Source: an uncultured Acidimicrobiaceae bacterium (GTDB lineage Bacteria; Actinomycetota; Acidimicrobiia; Acidimicrobiales; RAAP-2). From it: a stretch of 45,199 bases of DNA. The notes beneath the pieces were generated by a model. It was given only the letters and a program-made list of their open reading frames with translations, searched no databases and had not been told where the DNA came from. Made by a program: the position numbers and the translations under genes. The DNA lies in contig CAIQOJ010000012.1 in the NCBI GenBank assembly GCA_903873395.1, forward strand, positions 1 to 45,199. Direction: 5' to 3'. Position 1 is the first letter of the stretch, and every line of letters begins with the position of its first letter. This document shows, piece after piece, positions 17,012 to 24,236 of this stretch.

Positions 17012-18745
17012 ATGACGTCTCACCAGAAGACAGCAGCCCTGTCGACCTCACCGAGCCGAACGGCTTCTCGGGCCAAATCTTCGGCCTCGAGCCGCTCGCT
17101 GCGATCTGTCCGCCGCACCCTGATCGCTGCACTTTCCCTCCTTGTCGGTCTCGCCGTGACCGGCACTTCCGATACGGCAACAGCCGCACCGGCCCCGCCA
17201 GCACCGGCGACCACCGTGGCCTTCAGCGGCTCGGCTGCCAACCCCACCGTGACCGTCACCGGGAGCAGTCTCGGCACCATCGCTGATCTGGGTACCCCGG
17301 TGTCACCCTGCTGCAGCAGTGGCGTCGACTATCCGAACTTCTCGTTCAGAGATACGTCCGCCAAGGGCATCACCACTGGTGCAGTGACCTCCGGCGTTCC
17401 CAGCTGGGTAGGAGTCATCATCTCGTCGTACACCTCCACGCAAGTGGTCTTCACGCTCGGGTCGGCGTATGGAACGTCCGTGCCGACCAGTTTCGCTCAG
17501 GGAGACAGCTTCTCCCTCACCCTGGGCGCCAAGACGGTCACGGGCACCGTGAATGGTCCCCGACCGACCATCTCGTCGGTGGCCTTCGCCGGATCCCCCT
17601 CCAACCCCACGGTGACCGTCACCGGTTCCGGGTTCGCCACGGTGGCAAGTCTGGGTTCGTCCATCGCCCCGTGCTGCAGCAGCGGCCTGGACTATCCCGG
17701 GTTCGCCCTGACCGATGTCGGGGTCAACGGTTTCGTGGCTGGACAAGCCGGAGCCGGCCAGAACAGCTGGGTGGGCATCGTCATCTCGTCCTACTCGTCC
17801 ACCCAGATCGTCTTCACGCTGGGATCGGCATACGCCTTCTCCGTGCCCGCCGGACTGGCCAAGGGTGACGCGTTCACCTTGTCCTTGGGATGGACGACCT
17901 ACAGCGGCACCGTGAGCGGTCCAAGCCCGACCATCAGTTCAGTGGTCGTCGCCGGATCACCTGCCGCACCCGTGGTCGTGGTCACTGGATCCGGGTTCGC
18001 CACGGTGGCAAGTCTGGGCACGCCAGTCACCCCGTGCTGCAGCACCGGTCTGGACTACCCCGGCCTGGCCTTCATCGATCGCGGCAGCAGTGGCTTCACG
18101 GCCGGATTGGCGGCTGCCGGGGTGAACAGCTGGATCGGTGTGACCATCACGTCGTATTCGACGACGCAGATCGTCTTCACGCTCGGGTCGGCCTATGGCC
18201 TCTCCACTCCGTCGAACGTCGCCCAAGGTGACGCCATCACCTTCAACCTCGGCTGGTCTTCGTTCAGTTCCACCGTGAACTACGGCGCCGCACCCACATT
18301 TGCCGGCATCACTTTTGCCAACACCATCCAGAGTGGGGCGGGCAAGGTGCCCAACTGCACGACCAACAATCCCTTTTCCACTGGTCTGAACGACGTCAAT
18401 ACGTTCCCCAACGCCATCTGCTCTACGGACGGCAACGCACCTGCACCGTCGAACTTCACCTGGGCCGTCGAGTTGGGCAACGGGACTCCGGCCGCCGCCA
18501 CTCCGGTGATCAACACCGGGGCACCCATCACGGTGACGGTAACCAAGGTCGTGACCCACGGCACCAACGGGGCCGGACTGGCTCCCGCGCTGCTCAGCGC
18601 TTCGTCGACCACCATTCCCACCGGAGCGGCCATCTCGACTGGTTCGTTCGTGGTGGGCAACATCGGTGGCGGCGACTGGATCCAGGTGACCTGCTCGGTC
18701 ACGGTCGGCTCGGCGACCAGCACCCTGACCATGCAGATCCACTGA
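17012..18745 (+). CDS. Exported protein with three 121-residue double-cysteine repeats
   Basis: Unrecognised secreted protein, 577 residues from the ATG at 17012 (GGAAGG at 16995-17000). A long basic Ser/Arg-rich N-terminus leads to a hydrophobic signal segment (about residues 36-50) ending near TATAA. Three repeats of exactly 121 residues start at residues 66, 187 and 308. Each opens with an IPT/TIG-like beta segment (PTVTVTGSGF), then a conserved PCCSSGLDYPGF-type motif with adjacent cysteines (100/101, 221/222, 342/343), then SWVG, a serine/threonine stretch and TQIVFTLGSAY. A Cys-containing C-terminal domain (429-577) follows. Probably an extracellular adhesion or surface protein; no catalytic motif seen. 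An in-frame ATG at 16901 is less likely. Confidence 0.83.
   Translation: MTSHQKTAALSTSPSRTASRAKSSASSRSLRSVRRTLIAALSLLVGLAVTGTSDTATAAPAPPAPATTVAFSGSAANPTVTVTGSSLGTIADLGTPVSPCCSSGVDYPNFSFRDTSAKGITTGAVTSGVPSWVGVIISSYTSTQVVFTLGSAYGTSVPTSFAQGDSFSLTLGAKTVTGTVNGPRPTISSVAFAGSPSNPTVTVTGSGFATVASLGSSIAPCCSSGLDYPGFALTDVGVNGFVAGQAGAGQNSWVGIVISSYSSTQIVFTLGSAYAFSVPAGLAKGDAFTLSLGWTTYSGTVSGPSPTISSVVVAGSPAAPVVVVTGSGFATVASLGTPVTPCCSTGLDYPGLAFIDRGSSGFTAGLAAAGVNSWIGVTITSYSTTQIVFTLGSAYGLSTPSNVAQGDAITFNLGWSSFSSTVNYGAAPTFAGITFANTIQSGAGKVPNCTTNNPFSTGLNDVNTFPNAICSTDGNAPAPSNFTWAVELGNGTPAAATPVINTGAPITVTVTKVVTHGTNGAGLAPALLSASSTTIPTGAAISTGSFVVGNIGGGDWIQVTCSVTVGSATSTLTMQIH
17207..18295 (+). repeat. Three in-frame 363-bp repeats in the exported protein
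   Basis: Units begin at 17207, 17570 and 17933, exactly 363 bp apart with no indels. Protein identity is high around the double-cysteine and FTLGSAY motifs and lower between, so this is a domain duplication that has diverged under selection for length. Confidence 0.85.
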
Positions 18746-18770
18746 GTCACATGCAGACTCACTGAGCCAC
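18731..18770 (+). repeat. 20-bp tandem duplication spanning a stop codon
   Basis: Two adjacent 20-bp copies differ at three positions. The first contains the last codons and the TGA stop (18743-18745) of the exported-protein gene; the second repeats them with a TGA at 18763-18765, in another frame. TGAGTC and GACTCA within it also form a 6-bp hairpin (18743-18761). Confidence 0.8.
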
Positions 18771-18808
18771 TGCTGAGCGGACTCGAGGTTCGGCCCTGGA
18801 GGCCTCGA

Positions 18809-19423
18809 TCAGTCGGCGAACAACGCCCGTATGTCCTCGTCCACCGGAGGATCGCTGACGCCGCCTAGGCAGTCAGCCACCGCGATCTCGAGGTTGAGTT
18901 CGGGTCCGTCCCGAGCCACCACGCGAGCGCCTCGATGGAGGAGCAGGGCTTTCATCGGCGCATTCTCACTGAGTACCTCGGCAGTGAACGTGGTCACTTC
19001 CCGTTCCCCGGCTGACACCCGCAGCGCATCAAGGAAGAGACGTCCTGCTCCTCGGCCTTGAAACTCATCAACAACGATGAATGCCACCTCGGCGGCATGC
19101 GGTCGGTTGGTCAGGCGAACGAACCGGGCCAATCCGATCGGCGCTCCGGGCTCGTCAGGGCAGGCCATCAGCCACACCACATGGTCGGCCCGGTTGGCGT
19201 GAGTCAAGGCCACTAGTCGCTCCGGGGTGAGTTCATAGCCGCCGGACAGGAACCGGAGGTAGCGAGTCGCTGCTGAGCATCGCTCGAATCCCTCGATGAT
19301 CCGAGTCTCATCGCCTGGAAATGCCAGACGCAGGGCCACCGGTGTGCCATCAGCCAAGACGGTGTGCACGGCGGGATGGACGACGGGATGATCATGAGTT
19401 GGACCCCGTGCGTCGTCGGTCAC
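18809..19423 (-). CDS. GNAT family N-acetyltransferase
   Basis: Acetyl-CoA-dependent acyltransferase fold (204 aa). The acetyl-CoA pyrophosphate loop is visible as EFQGRGAGRLFLDAL in motif A, preceded by the beta4 strand AEVAFIVVD; the N-terminal part (RLAFPGDETRIIEGFERCSAATRYLRFL) resembles the GNAT domain found in protein lysine acetyltransferases such as Pat. No cyclic-nucleotide domain is attached. Substrate unknown; protein lysine acetylation is one possibility. GTG start at 19423 follows a TACGAT -10 box by exactly 6 nt, leaderless style. Convergent with the exported-protein gene. Confidence 0.87.
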   Translation of the reverse strand: MTDDARGPTHDHPVVHPAVHTVLADGTPVALRLAFPGDETRIIEGFERCSAATRYLRFLSGGYELTPERLVALTHANRADHVVWLMACPDEPGAPIGLARFVRLTNRPHAAEVAFIVVDEFQGRGAGRLFLDALRVSAGEREVTTFTAEVLSENAPMKALLLHRGARVVARDGPELNLEIAVADCLGGVSDPPVDEDIRALFAD

Positions 19424-19429
19424 GTAGCG

Positions 19430-19435
19430 ATCGTA
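19430..19435 (-). promoter_or_regulatory. TACGAT -10 box of the GNAT gene
   Basis: TANNNT hexamer on the minus strand followed by exactly 6 nt and the GTG start at 19423; no Shine-Dalgarno. Confidence 0.45.
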
Positions 19436-19613
19436 GGCCCGGCCTCAGCGACGCCAGGGTCAGGGTGAGTTCGGTCACACCGCCAGGTGTCGTTGGCGCA
19501 GGCGCCAGACGTAGGGACGGGCCGTATGCATCGTCGCCGGTGCGCCGTTGGGAGCCACGTCCGACGTGTCGATCTCCTCACACGCCTTCAGGAGCCGGAG
19601 ATGGTTGCGACCG

Positions 19614-19751
19614 CTACCAGGGCCGGAAGGTGGCGTAGGTACCGTGCCAAGGATCTGTGTCGTGAGCGAAGAGCGGGAGGCACGTGGCTCCGACGTCGGG
19701 CGCCAGGGCGATCGAGCCCTGCTTGCCGATCTTGGGTGGATCTGCGGCCAT
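19614..19751 (-). pseudogene. Short coding-like fragment, possibly frameshifted remnant
   Basis: A 45-codon minus-strand ORF (MAADPPKIGKQ... ending FRPW) shows the strong G/C third-position bias of real genes here. A second fragment in another frame runs on to a stop at 19475 with similar codon use (ending RLRQRHLAV). A single frameshift near 19620 would join them into about 90 residues. I do not recognise the product. It may equally be a small intact gene or noise. Confidence 0.25.
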
Positions 19752-19810
19752 GACATCAGTCAAGGACATCAGTCAAGGGGATCACTCAAGGGGTCAGTCC
19801 TTGGGGTCTG

Positions 19811-19840
19811 CCAGCCCAGCCCAGCCCAGCCCAGCCCAGC
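19811..19840. repeat. (CCAGC)6 pentanucleotide array
   Basis: Six perfect copies of CCAGC in a non-coding stretch. Slippage-prone; likely variable between strains. Confidence 0.95.
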
Positions 19841-20057
19841 GAGTGCTCGCGGCAGTTGCCTGCCCCACAACGGCACCTCTGCCACCCCCAGCTTCCAGAG
19901 TTGGGCCGGTGCATCCCACTGTCCTCAACCGAGGCGACGCTACCTTGCCGCGTGAGCGCTCGCTGCCGCCCACCTTTGCACCGACGCGCTACGTGACGCC
20001 CCCACTGGGCCGCTGCTGGTCCTCGATCCAAGAAGTGGCATCGCCGGATTCAGCCCG

Positions 20058-20375
20058 GTGAAGTCGTTCGGGGTGGGCGCGGCGATTGGGGCCGGAAACC
20101 CAAAGAACATCACCGTGGGCATTGCTGCCGCGTCGGCAATCTCCTCGACTGGTCTTCACACCGGGCAGACCGTCGTCGCAGTCGTCTTCTACGTGATCGT
20201 GGCCGGGATGGGGGTGGCCGCTCCATTCGTGGTGGCCGTCGTAGCTGGCGATCGATCCCAGGCCATCCTCGACGGATGGAAGGACTGGCTCAGTCGTAGC
20301 AACGCGGCAGTGATGGCCGTGCTGTTCCTCGTCTTCGCCGTGGTACTGATCGGGCGAGGAATCGCCGGAGTCTGA
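20058..20375 (+). CDS. GAP-family (Sap/LysE-like) membrane protein, C-terminal half only
   Basis: Reads as the C-terminal half of a GAP-family membrane protein, a group of about 210-240 residues whose mycobacterial member is the sulfolipid-1-addressing protein. Seen: VKSFGVGAAIGAGNPKNITVGIAAA (the conserved NPKN segment), then hydrophobic helices VVAVVFYVIVAGMGVAAPFVVAVV and AAVMAVLFLVFAVVLIGRGIAGV. Coding resemblance continues upstream of the GTG at 20058 to about 19956 (LDPRSGIAGFSP), where a TGA stops the frame, and the usual N-terminal helices are absent in all frames. So this is probably a 5'-truncated pseudogene; a shortened functional protein is less likely. Confidence 0.5.
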   Translation: MKSFGVGAAIGAGNPKNITVGIAAASAISSTGLHTGQTVVAVVFYVIVAGMGVAAPFVVAVVAGDRSQAILDGWKDWLSRSNAAVMAVLFLVFAVVLIGRGIAGV

Positions 20376-20505
20376 GCAGCCCATCAAGCGCTGACGTAGT
20401 CGCGCTCACAGTCATCGCTACCGCGTCGATGCGTGACACCATCGCGTAGCCGCACGCGACGAGGCCGAGTGCACCGCTGACATGAGCTGCGACCGCTGAC
20501 ATCGT

Positions 20506-20540
20506 GCTGAGATTTCAGCCGTCCTACTGATACGAATCAG
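20506..20540. terminator. Two small hairpins in the convergent gap before moeZ's stop
   Basis: GCTGA-GATT-TCAGC (20506-20519) and CTGAT-ACGA-ATCAG (20527-20540) are adjacent 5-bp hairpins with 4-nt loops. The second starts 8 nt past the minus-strand stop at 20549. Candidate terminators for the convergent genes. Confidence 0.45.
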
Positions 20541-20548
20541 CGGCCACC

Positions 20549-21727
20549 TCAGCCGGCAGGTGCCTCAATCACGTGAGGCATGCACAGGTCGTCGTACTCG
20601 GCGATCACGATCTCGCCGGCATCGGGACCGCACGACGGGCAGTTCGGGTCACGGCGGACCTTGAATGTTCGGAAACTCTGCTCGAGAGCGTCGTAGGCAA
20701 GCAGGCGACCTTGGAGGGTGTCACCGATCCCCAAGAGCACCTTGATGGTCTCGATGGCCTGGATAGAGCCGATGATGCCTGGCAGGACGCCGAGTACGCC
20801 AGCTTCGGCGCAGCTCGGAGCCAGTTCGGCCGGTGGCGGCTCGGGCAGGAGGCACCGGTAGCACGGGCCGTCATAGGGATTGAAGACGGTGGCCTGGCCT
20901 TCGAAGCGGAAGATGGAGCCATGGATCACTGGAATCCGCTTCAGCAACGACGCATCGTTGACCAAGTAGCGGGTCGGGAAGTTGTCGGTGCCGTCGACGA
21001 TGACGTCGTAGCCATCGATGATGTCGAGAATGTTGTCGGCACCCAGGCGAGTGTCGTAGGTAACCACGTTGACATCGGGGTTGATGAGCGTGAGCGTCTT
21101 TTTGGCCGAATCGACCTTGCGCTCCCCCACTCGGTCGGTGTTGTGGAGGATCTGGCGCTGCAGGTTGGAGGCATCGACGACGTCCATATCGATCACGCCG
21201 ATAGTGCCAACTCCGGCGGCAGCTAGGTACAGCGCCGCTGGCGAACCCAGGCCTCCGGCCCCCAGCATGAGAACCTTGGCGTCGAGCAGTCTGAGTTGAC
21301 CGACTTCCGATACCTCCGGCAAGAGGAGATGGCGCTGATAGCGGTTGCGCTGTTCCGGCGTCAGTGACCGTGGAGCGGACCACGTCCTGCCTTCGTCCTT
21401 CCACCGGTTGAAGCCACCGATGACGGAGAGAACGTCGGTGTAGCCCAACTCCTGCATGGTCTTGGCGGCAAAAGCCGAGCGCGTACCGCCGGCGCAGTAG
21501 ACGACCACCTTGGTGGACTTGTCCGGGATCCGGCCCTCAATCGAGGTCTCCAACGTGCCCCGAGGAATATGGACGGCATCGGGCAGCGCCCCCTGCTCGT
21601 ATTCGTCAGGCTCGCGCACGTCGAGCACGACCGCAGGACCGGCGGCGATGGTCGCCTCGGCTTCGACCGGCTCGATCTCGCGAACCTCGGCCTTGGCAGC
21701 GGCCAGCATCTCTCTGAAGGTGGGCAC
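20549..21727 (-). CDS. moeZ: Rhodanese-ThiF fusion: MoeZ/MoeB-like adenylyltransferase/sulfurtransferase
   Basis: Activates the C-terminus of a ubiquitin-like sulfur carrier by adenylation and may thiolate it, serving molybdopterin, thiamine or cysteine synthesis (392 aa). Rhodanese domain at about 15-118 with active-site Cys78 in VVYCAGGTRS, then an E1-like domain: SRHLLLPE-type entry (RYQRHLLLPE, 130-138), ATP-binding GAGGLG (156-161), DVVDASNLQRQ, DGTDNFPTRYLVND, and two zinc pairs, Cys289/292 and Cys363/366. In MOCS3 and mycobacterial MoeZ the rhodanese is C-terminal; here it is N-terminal, an order also seen in some other bacteria. GTG start with AAGGAG six nt upstream. Confidence 0.9.
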   Translation of the reverse strand: MPTFREMLAAAKAEVREIEPVEAEATIAAGPAVVLDVREPDEYEQGALPDAVHIPRGTLETSIEGRIPDKSTKVVVYCAGGTRSAFAAKTMQELGYTDVLSVIGGFNRWKDEGRTWSAPRSLTPEQRNRYQRHLLLPEVSEVGQLRLLDAKVLMLGAGGLGSPAALYLAAAGVGTIGVIDMDVVDASNLQRQILHNTDRVGERKVDSAKKTLTLINPDVNVVTYDTRLGADNILDIIDGYDVIVDGTDNFPTRYLVNDASLLKRIPVIHGSIFRFEGQATVFNPYDGPCYRCLLPEPPPAELAPSCAEAGVLGVLPGIIGSIQAIETIKVLLGIGDTLQGRLLAYDALEQSFRTFKVRRDPNCPSCGPDAGEIVIAEYDDLCMPHVIEAPAG

Positions 21728-21888
21728 AGCGGACTCCTTGGGGTGTCTGATGACGGAGTAAACACTACCAGTGGGGTCAGGTATTCCCCCAAGGTGTCGT
21801 CGGCGTGCCCTGTCGACGACGCTTGTCAGCCCGAGTGCAGCAACTCCACCCGAACACCACCCACGGGTTCAGACCAAGGGCCTGGCGG

Positions 21889-21894
21889 TAGCGT
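21889..21894 (+). promoter_or_regulatory. TAGCGT -10 box of the nitroreductase gene
   Basis: TANNNT hexamer followed by exactly 6 nt and the ATG at 21901; no Shine-Dalgarno in between. Leaderless-type promoter. Confidence 0.45.
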
Positions 21895-21900
21895 GCCGGC

Positions 21901-22500
21901 ATGGAGTTCGACGAAGCCCTGAGGCGACGGCGCATGATCCGGAGTTTCACGAATGAACCTCTGGACGCCCAACTGCTCGAGGGACTCCTCATGTCCGCCT
22001 TGCGTGCACCCTCGGCCGGCAACACCCAAGGCCGAGACCTGGTCGTGCTTGAGGGCTCCGAACAGACCGAGGCTTACTGGCACACGACCACAGATGCCGC
22101 ATGGCGAGCGCGATCCCGTCGATTCGAGGGGATGCGTCGAGCGCCAGTGGTCGTCTTGGCCTTTAGCGATCCCGAGGCCTACGTCGAACGCTATCGACAG
22201 CCCGACAAGATCCGGCACGACGGTCATGACGTTGAGTGGGTTGTTCCTTTCTGGCACGTGGACGCCGCCTATGCCGTCATGTCGCTGCTGCTCGCCGCCT
22301 CCGACCGGAACATCGCAGCAGCCTTCCTGGGCAACTTCCGAGGCGAAGACGAACTGAAGCGGGCGCTCGGTGTGCCCAACGCCATGGCCTGGCTCGGGGC
22401 GGTCCTTCTCGGTCATGGGGCCGATGACGACCACCGCTCGGCCTCGTTGGATCGTCCTCGTCGGAACATCGAGCAGAGCGTGCATCGAGGGTCCTGGTAG
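21901..22500 (+). CDS. Nitroreductase family protein
   Basis: FMN-binding oxidoreductase fold (199 aa). The N-terminal RRRRMIRSFTNEPLD with the following LLMSALRAPSAGNTQGRDLVVL is the FMN-phosphate and dimer-contact region of the family; VDAAYAVMSLLLAASDRNIAAAFLGNF is the conserved central helix and strand. Substrate is unknown; members reduce nitro compounds, flavins or quinones, or act in F420-like chemistry. Divergent from the MoeZ-like gene, with no coupling to neighbours. Complete, of normal length. Confidence 0.88.
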   Translation: MEFDEALRRRRMIRSFTNEPLDAQLLEGLLMSALRAPSAGNTQGRDLVVLEGSEQTEAYWHTTTDAAWRARSRRFEGMRRAPVVVLAFSDPEAYVERYRQPDKIRHDGHDVEWVVPFWHVDAAYAVMSLLLAASDRNIAAAFLGNFRGEDELKRALGVPNAMAWLGAVLLGHGADDDHRSASLDRPRRNIEQSVHRGSW

Positions 22501-22661
22501 GTGGAGGATCCCGCAATAAGCGGACATCCGTAGAAACCCGTAGCGACACGACCTCACTCGTCCGGGGAGAAATTGGGTACGTGAACTGCAGTTCCTTTCC
22601 CAATTGCCGATTCTGGGCACCCGAAGATCAGGGCCGTTCGGACCCTAGTTCCCATTGGCCT

Positions 22662-22695
22662 TATAGCCCAGGGGACGCTATAGCCCAGGGGACGC
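22662..22695. repeat. 17-bp perfect tandem duplication upstream of the pentapeptide-repeat gene
   Basis: TATAGCCCAGGGGACGC occurs twice head-to-tail in the 285-bp gap 22501-22785. A possible -10 box TAAAGT lies just downstream at 22701-22706, so the duplication sits where a -35 or activator site would be. Nothing else is evident in that gap. Confidence 0.8.
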
Positions 22696-22785
22696 TCTGT
22701 TAAAGTGCTGACCAAGTAGGCACTCGTTCACCGTGGGCAACTGGGGATGGATGGGGCTGTCGCAACGTGTAAGGAGTGGTCAAGA

Positions 22786-24102
22786 GTGCGCCTTTCCCGG
22801 AAGATTTCCATAATCGCCGTCGCCGGTGTCGTTCTCGGCGCCTCGACTCTGGCTGTCGATGCCGCAGGGGCGACGACCCCGAAGTTAAAGAAGCCGGCCA
22901 AGCCCACATCTGCATTTGTCGTCGAGCACGTCGTTCCAAGTTCGACAACCGACGACTTGGTGGTCTCCTGGGGCGTTCCCTCGTCCGACGGCGGATCACC
23001 GATCCTCAGCTACACCGCCCAAGCGGTGACGGCTGGGTTTCCCGCAGTGGCATGCAACGTCCCTGCAGTACCGAGCACCGCTTCGTACTCGTGCCAGCTG
23101 ACGGGCATTCAGCCCAAAGCCAAGTACTACGTCTCGGTGCGGGCGACCAACGCCGCCGGGGTCGGGGGACGAGCGAGTCTGGTCAGAGGCCAGGTGAAGC
23201 ACAAGACCGGCGCATTGAAGATCAACTGCAACTACCTCGCTGAGTTCGCCGTCATTGAAGGGTGTGACTTCTCGAATCTCGACCTGACCAATGTCGACCT
23301 CGCCTTCGCCGACGTCACCAACTCCACGTTCACCGGCGCCACCATGACCGGGGCCTCCGTCGCCTACGGCAACCTCACGGGTACCCATTTCTCTGGAGTG
23401 CCATTCACTGGGGCCAACGCCTATGCATCGACATTCACCGGTGCCGACCTCACCAATGCTGACTTCTCCGGAACCGACCTCACGCAGGCCGCTCTCGCCG
23501 GGACCGTCCTGGACGGAACGCAGTTGACGACGGCGACCCTGGACGGAGCCAGTTCCGGAGGAATCACGGGGACTCCCCTCGGGCTTCCTGGCACGTGGAT
23601 CCTCTCCAGTGGCTTCCTCTTCTCCCCGAAGGCAAACCTCGCCGAGGCCAACCTCACGAATGCCAACTTCGCCAGTGCGGATCTGACCGGCTACCTCCTC
23701 AGCGGAGCGACACTTACCAACGCCACGCTGACCGACACCATCTTGAACAACGCTCATCTCGACGGCGCAACCCTCACCGGGGCTGACATGACCAGCGTGA
23801 GCATGATCAGCGTCAACCTGTTCAAGGCCGCCTTGGACTCGGCCATCCTGACCAGTGCGAATTTGGTCGGTGCCAACCTTGGATCGACCACGTTGACCAA
23901 CGCCGTCATGAACGGGGTGAACCTGGGCGGAGCGAACCTGATGCATGCCGATCTGACGAATGCCGATCTGACGAATGCCGACCTCAGCGGGGCAAACCTC
24001 AGCGGGGCAAACCTCACTGGAGCCGTACTGACCGGAGCCACGTTCACCGGCGCCACCTGTCCCAACTACATCGTCTTCGGCCAGCCCGGAGCGAACTGCT
24101 GA
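22786..24102 (+). CDS. Exported fibronectin type III / pentapeptide-repeat protein
   Basis: Secreted or surface protein (438 aa from this start). Signal peptide MRLSRKISIIAVAGVVLGASTLAV..GA (1-29); an FN3-like domain at about 38-135 (LVVSWGVPSSDGGSPILSYT ... YYVSVRATNAAGVGGRAS); then, from about residue 155 to the C-terminus, pentapeptide repeats of the A(D/N)LXX kind forming a square beta-helix, interrupted once around 260-285, and a closing Cys-containing cap. The GTG at 22786 is preferred: AAGGAG lies at 22771-22776 and the signal peptide begins there; an in-frame ATG at 22747 adds 13 residues. No enzymatic residues seen. Likely cell-surface, binding or structural. Followed by another exported beta-helix protein. 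Confidence 0.87.
   Translation: MRLSRKISIIAVAGVVLGASTLAVDAAGATTPKLKKPAKPTSAFVVEHVVPSSTTDDLVVSWGVPSSDGGSPILSYTAQAVTAGFPAVACNVPAVPSTASYSCQLTGIQPKAKYYVSVRATNAAGVGGRASLVRGQVKHKTGALKINCNYLAEFAVIEGCDFSNLDLTNVDLAFADVTNSTFTGATMTGASVAYGNLTGTHFSGVPFTGANAYASTFTGADLTNADFSGTDLTQAALAGTVLDGTQLTTATLDGASSGGITGTPLGLPGTWILSSGFLFSPKANLAEANLTNANFASADLTGYLLSGATLTNATLTDTILNNAHLDGATLTGADMTSVSMISVNLFKAALDSAILTSANLVGANLGSTTLTNAVMNGVNLGGANLMHADLTNADLTNADLSGANLSGANLTGAVLTGATFTGATCPNYIVFGQPGANC
23947..24012 (+). repeat. 15-bp near-exact repeats encoding pentapeptide units
   Basis: GCCGATCTGACGAAT is repeated in tandem (23947 and 23962) and CTCAGCGGGGCAAAC likewise (23983 and 23998). Identity at DNA level, not just protein level, indicates recent duplication of repeat units. 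Confidence 0.85.
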
Positions 24103-24236
24103 TCGCACGAGTTCGGCGAGCCATTTCTGGAACCAACTACTTGCCAACGACCCGAATCCGCTCAGTGGAAGTTGTGCCCGCAGTGCCTGACGGCATGCGA
24201 ACCACGCAGAATCATCGACTACAAGGAGTCATCTCC

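Larger units (their letters stand above)
19424..20057. other. Gene-poor, apparently decayed stretch
   Basis: 634 bases with no full-length gene. It contains the GNAT promoter box, short coding-like fragments on the minus strand, a CCAGC pentamer array, a CATCAGTCAAGG direct repeat (19754-19776 region), and then coding sequence of a GAP-family protein lacking its N-terminal half. I see no transposase, integrase or attachment site. Confidence 0.5.

Noticed and set aside
22996..24147. 383-codon minus-strand frame with repetitive sequence
   Set aside because: Its repeats are the antisense of the pentapeptide repeats; the plus strand has signal peptide, ribosome-binding site and domains.
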